Assembly: GCA_937958265.1 (NCBI GenBank)
Contig: CALGNX010000018.1
Location: 43,311 to 107,310 of the forward strand
Length of the DNA stretch: 64,000 nucleotides
DNA from: an uncultured Algibacter sp.
GTDB taxonomy: Bacteria; Bacteroidota; Bacteroidia; Flavobacteriales; Flavobacteriaceae
Direction of reading: 5' to 3'
Shown here in pieces: positions 1 through 10,000 of the stretch. Below the pieces are notes generated by a model that had not been told where the DNA came from, ran no database searches, and saw only the letters and a list, made by a program, of their open reading frames with translations. Position 1 is the first letter of the stretch; the number at the start of each line of letters is the position of its first letter. A program made the position numbers and the translations under genes.

Positions 1-103
1 AAAAATTGACAAGTTAAAAGGAAATCCTTACATGGTAAAAACTTTATAACGGTTGCAACTTTGCACCAGTAATTCGAAACAACACAATTTAAAAAATAAA
101 ATT

Positions 104-637
104 ATGAGCACATTTAACATCCCAACTAGAGCAGAAGTAAGTGAAAATAACCAAGCTATTTTCGATAATTTAAATAAAGCTTTAGGCTTTGTACCAAACT
201 TATATGCAACTTATGCAAATAGCGATACAGCTTTAGAGAACTACTTAAATTTTGCAAATGCAAAAACTTCATTATCGGCCAAAGAAAAAGAAGTTGTTAA
301 TTTAGCTGTAAGCGAAGTTAACCGTTGTATTTACTGCCTGTCTGCACATACAGCAATAGGAAAAATGAATGGTTTTTCTGATGAACAAATTTTAGAATTA
401 AGAGCAGGTGGCGCTTCATTTGACAAAAAACTAGATGCCTTAGCAAAATTAGCTAAAAATATTACAGAAAATAGAGGAAAAACAGACCAATCTGTTCTTG
501 AAAACTATTTTAACGCAGGATACACTAAAGGAAATTTAATTGATACCATCTCTTTAGTTGGCGATAAAACCATTTCAAATTATATACACAGTACCACACA
601 AGTACCTGTAGATTTTCCAATAGCACAGGCATTATAA
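104..637 (+). CDS. AhpD-like carboxymuconolactone decarboxylase family protein
   Basis: This 177-aa protein carries the CxxC..H signature of AhpD-like peroxidases (CIYCLSAHT, about residue 75), preceded by a conserved Glu. Such proteins reduce peroxides or act as thiol-dependent antioxidant enzymes in the cytoplasm; the substrate here is unknown. I chose the ATG at 104 (MSTFNIPTRAEV) because family members begin there, and the 17 extra residues of the longer ORF overlap what looks like the promoter. The gene stands just upstream of a secreted cupredoxin-like protein and ferritin, which suggests an oxidative-stress or metal-stress neighbourhood. The family assignment is firm; the function is inferred from the family. 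Confidence 0.85.
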   Translation: MSTFNIPTRAEVSENNQAIFDNLNKALGFVPNLYATYANSDTALENYLNFANAKTSLSAKEKEVVNLAVSEVNRCIYCLSAHTAIGKMNGFSDEQILELRAGGASFDKKLDALAKLAKNITENRGKTDQSVLENYFNAGYTKGNLIDTISLVGDKTISNYIHSTTQVPVDFPIAQAL

Positions 638-747
638 CAAACAATAGCATAAAACAAAAAAACCTGTAAAATTTAAAAACAACTTTCAGGTAACATTAAT
701 AATTCAAATCCATTAACCGGAGCATTAAGCTCAAAAAAAATTAAACA

Positions 748-1131
748 ATGAGAAAAGTAATTTCAATTTTAGTAGTAGTATTAGCATTTGCATTTAACTC
801 AAATGCACAAGACAAAATGAATAAAAACGTAAAAACCATTTCTTTGGAGCAAACTAAAGGAGAATTTGTTCAAAAAGCGTTAACAGTTAGCGAAGGTACA
901 TATGTTTTTGAAGTAGCAAACAACCACGCTGCAGAAGCAGTAGGCTTAGTTTTAGTAAAAAAAGGTGACGATGCTAGCAATGCAAAAAACCATATTAAAA
1001 CAGCTTATGTAACTCAAGTTGTTAAAGACGGGAAGATTGAAAAATCTAACGCTACAAAATTAGCGAAAGGAGAATATGTATATTTTTGCCCAATGAATCC
1101 AACACCACAATATACATTAACGGTACAGTAA
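748..1131 (+). CDS. Secreted cupredoxin-like protein
   Basis: The protein has 127 aa with a cleavable signal peptide (about residues 1-20, ending SNAQ), so it is periplasmic. The remainder has the length and beta-strand pattern of a small cupredoxin, with an early NNH and a late YFCPMNP. Blue-copper proteins use His, Cys, His and Met ligands. Here the His and Cys are present, but the second His after the Cys is missing and a Met sits two residues after the Cys, so copper binding is doubtful or non-standard. The gene is followed by a strong terminator and lies between an AhpD-like gene and ferritin. The fold is a moderately confident call. Confidence 0.6.
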   Translation: MRKVISILVVVLAFAFNSNAQDKMNKNVKTISLEQTKGEFVQKALTVSEGTYVFEVANNHAAEAVGLVLVKKGDDASNAKNHIKTAYVTQVVKDGKIEKSNATKLAKGEYVYFCPMNPTPQYTLTVQ

Positions 1132-1157
1132 TTTATTAAAAACTAATAAAACAAAAC

Positions 1158-1188
1158 AAAAGGTTACCTAAAACGGGTAACCTTTTTT
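1158..1188 (+). terminator. Rho-independent terminator after the cupredoxin-like gene
   Basis: Inverted repeat AGGTTACC / GGGTAACCT with A-rich and T-rich flanks, followed by a run of six T. It lies 27 bases past the stop codon of the cupredoxin-like gene. Confidence 0.85.
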
Positions 1189-1259
1189 GCGTTTAATTAA
1201 GTGTTAAAAGCATTTTAACAAAACAAAAAAAATGCTAACTTTACTATAAAACGAAAACT

Positions 1260-1778
1260 ATGCTATCAAAATCAGTTCAAGACGCTTTAAATAAGCAAAT
1301 ACGAGTAGAAGCAGAATCATCTCAAATATACTTAGCCATGGCATGCTGGGCAGAAGTTAAAGGATTAGAAGGTATTTCAAATTTTATGTACGAACAAAGC
1401 GATGAAGAACGCGAGCATATGCTAAAGCTAGTAAAATTTGTAAACGAACGCGGTGGTCATGCAAAAATATCGGACCTTAAGGAACCAAACGTAGCCTTTG
1501 GATCTATTAAAGAAATGTTCGAAAAATTATTTAATCACGAAGTTTTTGTATCCGAAAGTATTAATGACTTAGTACACATCACGCTTCAAGAAAAAGATTA
1601 CGCAACGCATAACTTTTTACAATGGTATGTTGCAGAACAAATAGAAGAAGAAGCTGTAGCAAGAACTATTTTAGATAAAATAAATATGATTGGCGACGAT
1701 AAAGGTGGGCTTTATTTATTCGACAGAGACATCAATAATTTAACAGTAACCACAGCAGCAGCTAACCAACCAGAATAA
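1260..1778 (+). CDS. ftnA: Non-haem bacterial ferritin
   Basis: This 172-aa four-helix protein matches bacterial ferritin over its full length. The ferroxidase-type residues are visible: an early Glu in the first helix (QIRVEAESSQIY), the SDEEREHM motif of helix B (about residues 46-53) and the QIEEE motif of helix D (about residues 126-130). It oxidises and stores iron as a ferric core in a 24-subunit cage. It has its own upstream AT-rich region after a terminator, so it is probably monocistronic. The feoAB iron importer lies about 24 kb away in the same window. Confidence 0.95.
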   Translation: MLSKSVQDALNKQIRVEAESSQIYLAMACWAEVKGLEGISNFMYEQSDEEREHMLKLVKFVNERGGHAKISDLKEPNVAFGSIKEMFEKLFNHEVFVSESINDLVHITLQEKDYATHNFLQWYVAEQIEEEAVARTILDKINMIGDDKGGLYLFDRDINNLTVTTAAANQPE

Positions 1779-1816
1779 TTTAACACTTATCCTTATTTAG
1801 ATTTAATAAAAATAAC

Positions 1817-1824
1817 TATTTTTG
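1817..1824 (+). promoter_or_regulatory. Bacteroidetes -7 box for the small Cys/Lys protein
   Basis: TATTTTTG matches the TAnnTTTG consensus. It lies 28 bases before the chosen ATG at 1853 and inside the longer ORF of the track, which argues against the upstream start. Confidence 0.5.
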
Positions 1825-1852
1825 TTTGTATTTAGAATACAATAATTCTACT

Positions 1853-2008
1853 ATGGGCAAAAAAAAGAAAGCATTAAAAAAATTACAAATACTAAGTGAT
1901 AAACTCCCAAAAAAGGTAAAAGAAAACTGTTGTAAAAAATTTAAAAAAGGAGAAAATAAGCGTTGTAAAAAATGCCCTTGTTTCGATTTAATTAAAAAAG
2001 TAGCTTAA
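1853..2008 (+). CDS. Small Lys- and Cys-rich protein
   Basis: A 51-aa, strongly basic protein (many Lys) with five Cys in its C-terminal half, arranged CC...CxxCxC (NCC..., RCKKCPC). I chose the ATG at 1853 (MGKKKK) because a TAnnTTTG box lies at 1817-1824, inside the longer ORF. It has no signal peptide. The Cys spacing would suit a small zinc or iron-sulphur site, and the basic charge would suit nucleic-acid or ribosome contact; both are inference. It is a single gene between ferritin and tex with its own terminator. I do not recognise a named family. Confidence 0.6.
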   Translation: MGKKKKALKKLQILSDKLPKKVKENCCKKFKKGENKRCKKCPCFDLIKKVA

Positions 2009-2030
2009 ACCAAAGCAACAAACATATTAT

Positions 2031-2073
2031 AGACCTGTTAAGTTTTCAAAAAAAACAAACAGGTCTTTTTTTT
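2031..2073 (+). terminator. Rho-independent terminator after the small Cys/Lys gene
   Basis: AGACCTGTT pairs with AACAGGTCT across an A-rich loop, followed by a run of T. It lies 22 bases after the stop codon. Confidence 0.85.
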
Positions 2074-2276
2074 ACAGAGTAACTACGTTATAGCAATTTA
2101 ACTAAAAGGGTCCAAATTATAGCCTTTTACGAAACGTTTTAAATCAATCTTCAATAAAACGAATTAAAATCATAAAAAAAGCATACGTAATATGTGTTGG
2201 TAAATGGCATATCCTACACTTTACAAATTGGCACATTTATAAGAAATTTTCAAACGCTAAATACTTTAAAATTTAT
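2074..2276. other. Intergenic region before tex, no gene seen
   Basis: AT-rich sequence with no convincing ORF or repeat. Its right edge runs into the TAGCTTTG box (2277-2284), which fits TAnnTTTG and is the likely tex promoter. Confidence 0.5.
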
Positions 2277-2310
2277 TAGCTTTGGGTAAAATTAAGAGCG
2301 CGCTATTTAC

Positions 2311-4434
2311 ATGATATCCTATATAATTAAAAACACCAAACTTCCAGAAACCGCAGTAAAAAACACAGTTGCACTTTTAAATGAAGACTGTACCATCCCG
2401 TTTATTTCGCGTTACAGAAAAGAGCGTACAGGTAATTTAGATGAAGTTCAAATAGGCGATATTATAAAATTTAAAGAGCAATTTGAAGCCTTAGAAAAAC
2501 GTAAAAAAGCGATTTTAAAAGCACTGGAAGAACAGGACGTTTTAACCTCCGAATTAAAACTAAAAGTTACATCATCTCACGATTTAACTGCCCTTGAAGA
2601 TTTATACTTACCCTTTAAAAAAAGTAGAAAAACAAAAGCAGAAAAGGCAAGACAAAACGGTTTGGAACCCTTAGCTAAAATCATTATGGCTCAAAATGCC
2701 AATAATTTAGAATCTGTAGCTTTTAAATATGTAAAAGATGAAATACATTCTGTTAAAGATGCCTTAGAAGGTGCACGCCATATTATTGCAGAGTGGATTA
2801 ACGAGCGTTCTGATATTCGCAATAACATACGTAAACAGCTAGAACGTAGCGCTATAATTTCAACCAAAGTAATAAAGAAAAAAGCCAACGATGAAACTGC
2901 ACAAAAATTTAGAGATTATTTTGAATGGGAAGAAAACTTAAGTCGTATACCATCACACCGCCTACTCGCCATTTTAAGAGCTGAAAAAGAAAATTTTATT
3001 CGTGTAAAAATAGAAATAGATAATGAAAAGGCATTAGATACTATTTCGCGCCGCATAATAAAAAGTAATAACGCTTGCGCAGAAGAGATAAAACTAGCAA
3101 TTAAAGATGCTTTTAAACGCTTATTATTCCCATCTTTAAGCAACGACGCTTTACAAACCGTAAAAGATAAAGCCGACGCATCTGCAATACACGTATTTGC
3201 AAACAACCTAAAACAATTATTATTAGGAGCGCCATTAGGCGAAAAACAAGTACTAGCAATAGATCCGGGATTTAAGTCTGGTTGCAAATTGGTGTGTTTA
3301 GGTGCGCAAGGGGAATTGCAATATAACGAAACCATATATCCGCACCCGCCACAAAATGCTAGCGCTAGTGCTATTAAAAAAATAATAGCACTTTGCGAAA
3401 CACATAATATTGAAGCTATAGCCATTGGAAATGGTACTGCATCTCGAGAAACTGAAGCTTTAATTAAGCAAATCGACTTCAAAAACGACATTCAAGTTTT
3501 TGTGGTTAGTGAAGCCGGAGCAAGTATCTATTCAGCATCAAAAATAGCACGTGAAGAATTTCCAAATTATGATATTACCGTACGCGGTTCAATTTCCATT
3601 GGTAGGCGCTTGCAAGACCCTTTAGCCGAGTTAGTTAAAATTGATGCAAAATCAATTGGTGTTGGTCAATACCAGCATGATGTGGACCAAACAAAACTTC
3701 AAAAAGAACTAAATAATGTAGTAGAAAACTGCGTGAATGCAGTAGGTGTAAATATAAACACAGCCAGTAAACCTTTACTAAGCGCTGTATCTGGTATTGG
3801 ACCAAAACTAGCAGAAAATATTTTCAATTATAAAATAACGCATGGTGTTTTTAAAGATAGAAACGACATAAAAAAAGTACCTCGTTTAGGCGCTAAAGCC
3901 TTTCAGCAAGGCGCAGCTTTTTTAAGAATAAAGAATCCTAAAAACCCATTAGACGATTCTGCAGTACACCCAGAAAGTTATACTATTGTTACATCAATGG
4001 CGAAAGATTTAGAAAAATCTGTAACAGATTTAATAGGTAACCCTAAGTTGCTTCAAAAACTAAATTTAAAAAAATACTGTACAGCAAATGTAGGTTTACC
4101 AACCCTAGAAGATATTATTAAAGAGTTAGAAAAACCAGGTTTGGATATTCGTGAGCAAGCTAAAGTTTTCACATTCAACCAAAACATAAAAATCCTTACC
4201 GATTTAAAAGCAGGCCAAATACTGCCAGGTATTGTTAATAACATTACCAATTTTGGATGTTTTGTGGATATTGGTATTAAAGAAAGTGGTTTAATTCATG
4301 TCTCTAATTTGTCCGACAGCTTTGTAAAAGATGTAAACGCACACGTACATTTACAACAACAAATAACAGTAAAAGTTTTAGAGGTTGATGTTCCGCGAAA
4401 GCGCATACAGCTAAAACTAGTAAAAGTAAAATGA
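2311..4434 (+). CDS. tex: Tex, S1-domain RNA-binding transcription accessory protein
   Basis: A 707-aa full-length Tex protein. Visible parts in order are the N-terminal Tex helical domain with IPFISRYRKERTG near residue 30, a YqgF/RNase H-like domain starting at about residue 320 (LAIDPGFKSGCK), a helix-hairpin-helix region (SAVSGIGPKLAENI, about 492-505) and a C-terminal S1 domain (GIVNNITNFGCFVDIG, about 636-650). Tex binds nucleic acids and affects transcription and transcription-repair in other bacteria. It acts in the cytoplasm. A TAnnTTTG box at 2277 lies 27 bases upstream of the ATG. The antisense ORFs in the track are shadows. Confidence 0.95.
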   Translation: MISYIIKNTKLPETAVKNTVALLNEDCTIPFISRYRKERTGNLDEVQIGDIIKFKEQFEALEKRKKAILKALEEQDVLTSELKLKVTSSHDLTALEDLYLPFKKSRKTKAEKARQNGLEPLAKIIMAQNANNLESVAFKYVKDEIHSVKDALEGARHIIAEWINERSDIRNNIRKQLERSAIISTKVIKKKANDETAQKFRDYFEWEENLSRIPSHRLLAILRAEKENFIRVKIEIDNEKALDTISRRIIKSNNACAEEIKLAIKDAFKRLLFPSLSNDALQTVKDKADASAIHVFANNLKQLLLGAPLGEKQVLAIDPGFKSGCKLVCLGAQGELQYNETIYPHPPQNASASAIKKIIALCETHNIEAIAIGNGTASRETEALIKQIDFKNDIQVFVVSEAGASIYSASKIAREEFPNYDITVRGSISIGRRLQDPLAELVKIDAKSIGVGQYQHDVDQTKLQKELNNVVENCVNAVGVNINTASKPLLSAVSGIGPKLAENIFNYKITHGVFKDRNDIKKVPRLGAKAFQQGAAFLRIKNPKNPLDDSAVHPESYTIVTSMAKDLEKSVTDLIGNPKLLQKLNLKKYCTANVGLPTLEDIIKELEKPGLDIREQAKVFTFNQNIKILTDLKAGQILPGIVNNITNFGCFVDIGIKESGLIHVSNLSDSFVKDVNAHVHLQQQITVKVLEVDVPRKRIQLKLVKVK

Positions 4435-4447
4435 TTTATTAAAAGAA

Positions 4448-4741
4448 ATGAAAAAAGTAAAAACTACACTTGCCATTGGCATTTTTAGTATTTCTATATT
4501 TCCAATACTAGCCAAGCTAAGCCAAACGCCCGATGTCGTTTCGGTACTTTACAGTATGTTGCCTTTCTTGCTACTTTTACTACCTTACGCTTTAATAACA
4601 CAACAATTTAAAATACAAAAATTAAAAACATTTGATCCAACTACATTGTGTGATATTATTTTTAGCAGTCATTTAGCTGTTTGGAATATTGCCATACAAG
4701 AGCCCTCTACAACCCAAGTATCTTTATTACCAAATTTATAA
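4448..4741 (+). pseudogene. Truncated EamA/DMT-type transporter remnant
   Basis: This 97-aa ORF begins with two hydrophobic segments and ends in HLAVWNIAIQEPS...SLLPNL. That resembles the third to fourth helix region of EamA drug/metabolite transporters (pattern H-[FL]-A-x-W-x-x-A-[LI]-x-x-[TS]-S...L). The family is about 290 aa with ten helices, and only the first third remains. The following 150 bases contain no continuation in any frame that I can see. It starts 13 bases after tex. I read it as a decayed transporter gene; a real small membrane protein is the alternative. Confidence 0.5.
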
Positions 4742-4890
4742 CGTATTTAGGTTGGTAGTTTAGCCTAAAAATCTATTAATAAAGTAATAACGCTCCAAAT
4801 AATAATTCGCAGTTTTATATTACTAACAATAATATGCTTTACCTTTTACACAAAACAATTACTCACCAAACATAAAAACACTTAGTTTTA

Positions 4891-5793
4891 ATGCTAAAAA
4901 TAGCTAACCATAACATATACAAACACCCATTACCAGACGAACATCGCTTCCCGATGATTAAATACGAGTTACTACCAGAGCAATTACTGTATGAAGGCAC
5001 TTGTACACCCAACAATTTTTTTAAGCCAAACATACCTAATAACCAACATATATTACGCGCGCATACTGCTAGCTATTATAAAGACTTACAAAACTTAACA
5101 CTAGATGCTAGAGCCGCCAGAAAAATAGGTTTTCCATTAAGTACAGCCCTTATAAAACGTGAACTTATTATTGCAGATGGCACCATTAAAGCTAGTGCTT
5201 TTGCTTTAAAATATGGTATTGCCATGAATATTGCAGGCGGCACACACCACGCCTATTCTAACCGAGGCGAAGCGTTTTGCATGTTAAACGACCAAGCCAT
5301 TGGCTCACATTATTTATTACACAAACAATTAGCTAAAAAAATTTTAATTGTAGATTTGGATGTACACCAAGGTAATGGAACCGCAGAAATTTTCCAAAAC
5401 AACAGTAGTGTATTCACTTTTTCTATGCACGGTAAAGGTAACTACCCTTTTAAAAAAGAGCAAAGCAGTTTAGATATCGCTTTAGAAAACCATACTGATG
5501 ATACTACCTATCTGCGCATACTAAAAGAAACCCTACCAAAATTAATCGACACACAAAAACCCGATTTTATTTACTATCTATGCGGTGTCGATGTGCTTGC
5601 CACAGATAAATTAGGTAAACTAGGCATGACGGTTCACGGCTGTAAAACCCGCGATCGTTTTGTTCTAGAAACTTGCAAAAAAAACCAAATACCTGTAATG
5701 TGCTCTATGGGTGGTGGCTACTCTCCCGATATTAAAATTATTATTGAAGCACATGCCAATACTTTCCGTTTAGCACAAGACCTCTATTTTTAA
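4891..5793 (+). CDS. Histone deacetylase-family amidohydrolase
   Basis: A 300-aa protein of the arginase/deacetylase superfamily. It shows GGTHHA (about residues 115-120, the active-site His pair), DLDVHQGNGT (about 155-164, zinc Asp and His) and GVDVL in the second metal region. Bacterial members (AcuC or acetylpolyamine amidohydrolase-like) remove acetyl groups from lysine or small amines. The substrate is not fixed by sequence. It is cytoplasmic and probably monocistronic, facing the TerB-like gene across a shared bidirectional terminator. Confidence 0.9.
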   Translation: MLKIANHNIYKHPLPDEHRFPMIKYELLPEQLLYEGTCTPNNFFKPNIPNNQHILRAHTASYYKDLQNLTLDARAARKIGFPLSTALIKRELIIADGTIKASAFALKYGIAMNIAGGTHHAYSNRGEAFCMLNDQAIGSHYLLHKQLAKKILIVDLDVHQGNGTAEIFQNNSSVFTFSMHGKGNYPFKKEQSSLDIALENHTDDTTYLRILKETLPKLIDTQKPDFIYYLCGVDVLATDKLGKLGMTVHGCKTRDRFVLETCKKNQIPVMCSMGGGYSPDIKIIIEAHANTFRLAQDLYF

Positions 5794-5802
5794 AACTATT
5801 GC

Positions 5803-5835
5803 ATAAAAAAAGCACCCTAATGGATGCTTTTAATT
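5803..5835. terminator. Bidirectional terminator between convergent genes
   Basis: AAAAAAAGCACCC and GGATGCTTTT form a stem with one mismatch, with A and T tracts on either side. It lies between the HDAC gene (+) and the TerB-like gene (-). Confidence 0.65.
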
Positions 5836-5854
5836 TATATTGTAATAAAACAAA

Positions 5855-6289
5855 TTACCTATTCATATTTCGTATTGCATCAGAAAAAGTTTCAACATCA
5901 TCCTCGCCAGCAGCAATTAAATTTAAAGCCTTATCTACAACGTATTTTGCATTCTCCGGCTTAAACCCTAAACCAACAGCTATTTTCTCTAATAAAAGAA
6001 CCTGCTGCTCGTCCTTAATACTGTCTGCATATACCATTCGCGCCAAATCAAACAAACGCTCCAAACGTCTATCATAAGTGTTTGGTGGGTTTATAGCATG
6101 CGTACTGTAATTTTTTAAAATTAATTCATAATCAACCTGGCTAATATCTAAATTGCGAGCCAATCTATCCAAAAACTCTTTTTCATCGCTCGTAATAACA
6201 CCGTCAGCCATAGCCACACGTACTATAGCAGCGAAATGACTTTCATTACGCTTTTTAAAACCACTATCAAACAAATCAGAAAACGACAT
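5855..6289 (-). CDS. TerB-like domain protein
   Basis: A 144-aa cytoplasmic protein made almost wholly of a TerB/DjlA-N-type helical domain. The acidic motif MADGVITSDEKEFL (about residues 27-40) is repeated in degenerate form in the second half (MVYADSIKDEQQVLLLEKI). TerB proteins bind divalent metal and are linked with tellurite and membrane stress. No other ter gene is next to it, so the role is open. Dispersed repeat copy A lies 68 bases upstream of its start. Confidence 0.8.
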   Translation of the reverse strand: MSFSDLFDSGFKKRNESHFAAIVRVAMADGVITSDEKEFLDRLARNLDISQVDYELILKNYSTHAINPPNTYDRRLERLFDLARMVYADSIKDEQQVLLLEKIAVGLGFKPENAKYVVDKALNLIAAGEDDVETFSDAIRNMNR

Positions 6290-6356
6290 ATCTTATTTTT
6301 TAAGGACGCAAAATTACATTTTTTTTTCAAATTTTTAGTTGAAATTTCAATTATTT

Positions 6357-6456
6357 GGGCGTTACCCAAGGGTCAGGCTTTCGGCAGTCGCTTTTTTGTG
6401 TTGCATAAGTGCAACAACACAAAAAGAGCTTCAACAAACGCCTCAATCCTTAACGC
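6357..6456 (-). repeat. Dispersed flavobacterial intergenic repeat, copy A
   Basis: Read on the minus strand the element opens with GCGTTA and closes with TAACGCCC. Inside is a hairpin with TTTTTGTGTTGCA / TGCAAC-ACACAAAAA arms. The GGGTCaGGCTTTC block is shared with copies B, C and D. It lies between the TerB-like gene and the ABM gene, and its minus-strand orientation matches both. Confidence 0.75.
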
Positions 6457-6629
6457 AGATCCTTTATGTAAAATTAATTACCTAAATCTATATTTAAAAT
6501 TACTGTTTAATAAATTTAATATTTTTTTTACAAAAAAATATAGCCGTATTAAAGCTATAATTTAATTATTCTCTTAACTAAAAATAAAGCTATGTTTAAT
6601 TACGTTTTTACTAAATAAAATAACATCTC

Positions 6630-6926
6630 CTAACCAATAATTGTCATTTCATTTAAAGTAAAACTTTCAATAGCATCTGCTGTAGCGATAACGTAATCGG
6701 CTAAATGTTTATTTTTCATATGCTTTTGCCATAACAGCTTACTTTCCCAATTTTCATAAAATAAAAACAAATGCTTATTACTATTATCTTGATGTAAATC
6801 GTAATTCACACAACCAGCCTCTGCCCTTGTAATAGCAATTAATTTTAACAATTCCTGTTTTACCAAGTCGCTTTGGCCTTCCTTAGCTAAAATATTAGCT
6901 AAAATAGTTAATTGTTTTTCCTTCAT
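6630..6926 (-). CDS. Antibiotic biosynthesis monooxygenase (ABM) domain protein
   Basis: A 98-aa ferredoxin-like ABM protein. The pattern is typical: a first strand (LTILANILAKEG), helix, then EAGCVNYDLHQD, FLFYENWES and H...H in the second half. I chose the ATG at 6926 (MKEKQL) over the longer ORF because it begins directly before the first conserved strand. Relatives such as YgiN and HmoB act on quinones or haem, or have unknown substrates. It appears monocistronic. Confidence 0.85.
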   Translation of the reverse strand: MKEKQLTILANILAKEGQSDLVKQELLKLIAITRAEAGCVNYDLHQDNSNKHLFLFYENWESKLLWQKHMKNKHLADYVIATADAIESFTLNEMTIIG

Positions 6927-7062
6927 AAATTTAAAATTAATTTTAAACACCTAAATTAAAAAAAACAATTTCAATTTTAAAACCAAACCATTAATAGCAT
7001 AAAACAAAATGAGCATGATACAATAACGTACTTAATGCCTATGTTAAAATTATACGAAACCG

Positions 7063-7070
7063 TATATTTG
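7063..7070 (+). promoter_or_regulatory. Likely mfd promoter -7 box
   Basis: TATATTTG matches TAnnTTTG, 20 bases before the GTG start of mfd. Confidence 0.55.
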
Positions 7071-7090
7071 TATTTCTAAACAAATTTTAG

Positions 7091-10000
7091 GTGAGTAAAA
7101 ACAACATCTCTCAAACCTATTTACAGACTTTGCAAACACAAAATCTGGAAAATATTATTGGCCAAAACGGAACAAGAACACATTTAAAAGGCCTTTTAGG
7201 ATCTTCTTTCTCCTTTGTAATTTCAAGTGCATTTAAAACCAGTAAAAAACCATTCTTACTCGTTTTAAACGATAAAGAAGAGGCCGCGCATTACCTTAAC
7301 GATTTAGAACAACTACTTAGCAGTAAAGATGTGCTATTTTACCCAGGAAGTTATCGCAGGCCTTACGAGATTGAAGCTACCGATAATGCCAACGTGCTTC
7401 TACGCGCCGAGGTTTTAAACCGCATAAATTCACAAAAAAAACCAGCTATAATTGTTACCTACCCCGATGCCCTTTTCGAGCAGGTTGTAACCCGAAAGGA
7501 ACTAGAGCGTAACACCCTAAAAGTAGGCATTAACGATAGCTTATCTATCGATTTTGTAAACGAAATGTTGTTTGAATACAAGTTTAAACGCGTAGATTTT
7601 GTTACCGAACCTGGAGAGTTTTCTGTACGTGGTGGTATTGTAGATGTATTTTCATTTTCGCACGACGAGCCCTATAGAATAGAATTTTTTGGCGACAAGG
7701 TGGATAGCATTAGAACCTTCGATGTGGAAACACAATTATCCATCGAGCAAACCAAACAAATTAATATTATACCCAACGTTGCCAATAAGTTATTGGATGA
7801 AAACCGCCAAAGCTTCTTAAAGTATATGCCTCAAAAAACAGTAATCTGTTTAAAAAATGCCGATTTACTATTTTCAAGAATTAACGACTTTTATAACAAA
7901 GCTGAAGATGCGTTTAAAAAACTATCTACCGATATAAAACATGCCCAACCACATCAACTATTTTGCAATGCCGAAATTTTAAAGAAACAATTACTAGATT
8001 TCTCAATTATTGAATTTGGAAATACAGCCATATTCAATAAAACAGATAATGCCCAAGAAATCACCTATAAAACAGCACCACAACCCACATTCAATAAACA
8101 ATTTAATTTATTAATTGCAGATTTAAATAGTAACCATAATAAAGGCTACACCAATTATATTGCTTGTGTTAGTGAACAACAAGCCAAACGATTTCATGAT
8201 ATTTTCGACGATTCAAATTTACAAGTAGCACCCTATAACACTATTATATTATCGCTACACCAAGGATTTATAGACCACAATACAAAAATTGTTTGCTACA
8301 CAGATCATCAAATTTTTGAGCGTTATCATAAATTTCATTTAAAAAATGGTTATGCAAAAAAACAAGCCATTACCTTAAAGGAATTAACCAATTTAGATAT
8401 TGGAGACTATGTAACACATATCGATCATGGCATTGGTCGTTTTGGCGGACTCCAAAAAATAGATGTAGAAGGTAAAAAACAAGAAGCTATTAAATTGATT
8501 TATGGTGAGCGCGACATCTTGTATTTAAGTATCCACTCGTTACACAAAATAACAAAATTTAATGGTAAAGATGGTAAGCCCCCAAAAATCCATAAGCTTG
8601 GCAGCAACGCCTGGAAAACACTAAAACAAAAAACTAAAGCCCGTGTAAAACACGTCGCTTTTAACCTTATAAAACTTTACGCAAAACGTAAAACCGAAAA
8701 AGGCTATCAATACAATCCAGATAGCTACATGCAACACGAACTAGAGGCCTCCTTTATTTACGAGGATACGCCAGACCAAAGCACCGCAACAGCCGATATT
8801 AAAGCAGATATGGAAAGTGAGCGCCCTATGGATAGATTAATTTGTGGCGATGTTGGTTTTGGCAAAACCGAAGTTGCTATTCGTGCTGCTTTTAAAGCCG
8901 TAGACAACGGCAAACAAGTTGCCGTTCTTGTACCAACCACCATATTGGCTTACCAACATTCTAGAACATTTGCGGCACGCTTAAAAGATTTCCCTGTTAC
9001 TGTAGATTATGTAAACCGGTTTAGAACAGCCAAAGAAAAACGTGAAACACTAGAAAATTTAGAACAAGGCAAAATTGATATTATTGTTGGCACACACCAA
9101 TTGGTAAATAAAAAAGTAAAATTTAAAGATTTAGGTTTATTAATTGTAGATGAAGAGCAAAAGTTTGGTGTAGCCGTAAAAGAAAAATTAAAAACAATAA
9201 AAGACAATGTAGATGTATTAACCCTAACCGCAACACCTATACCAAGAACACTACAATTTAGTTTAATGGCCGCACGAGATATGTCTGTAATTACCACAGC
9301 ACCTCCCAACCGTTACCCTATTGAAAGTCATGTTATCCGTTTTAGCGAAGACACCATGCGCGACGCTATAAGCTACGAGATTGAGCGTGGTGGCCAAGTA
9401 TTTTTTATTCATAATCGTATTGAAAACATAAAAGAAGTAGCCGGCATGCTACAGCGCTTAGTACCAGATGCTAAAATAGGCATTGGACATGGGCAAATGG
9501 ATGGCAAAAAACTGGAACAACTTATGTTGCAATTTATGGATGGCGCTTTTGATGTTTTAGTAAGTACAACAATTATTGAAAGTGGTTTGGATGTACCAAA
9601 CGCCAACACAATTTTCATTAATAACGCCAATAACTTTGGGTTAAGCGATTTGCACCAAATGCGCGGTCGCGTGGGGCGAAGTAATAAAAAAGCATTTTGT
9701 TATTTTATTACACCCGAATATTCTGCCATGACAGACGATGCTAGAAAACGCATAACAGCCTTAGAGCAGTTTACAGAATTAGGAAGCGGCTTTAATATTG
9801 CTATGAAAGATTTAGAAATTCGTGGTGCAGGCGATTTACTTGGAGGCGAGCAAAGTGGATTTATTAACGAAATAGGTTTTGATACTTACCAGAAAATTTT
9901 AAATGAAGCTATTGAAGAACTGAAAGATAATGAATTTAAAGATTTATATGATGAGGATGAAGACACTAAAATTTACGTAAAAGATGTTACTATTGATACA

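Noticed and set aside
2916-3491. 191-aa minus-strand ORF
   Set aside because: It is a shadow of tex, without motif or promoter; long antisense ORFs are frequent in the listed tracks of large real genes.
5799-6077. 92-aa plus-strand ORF
   Set aside because: It is antisense to the TerB-like gene, whose family match is clear.
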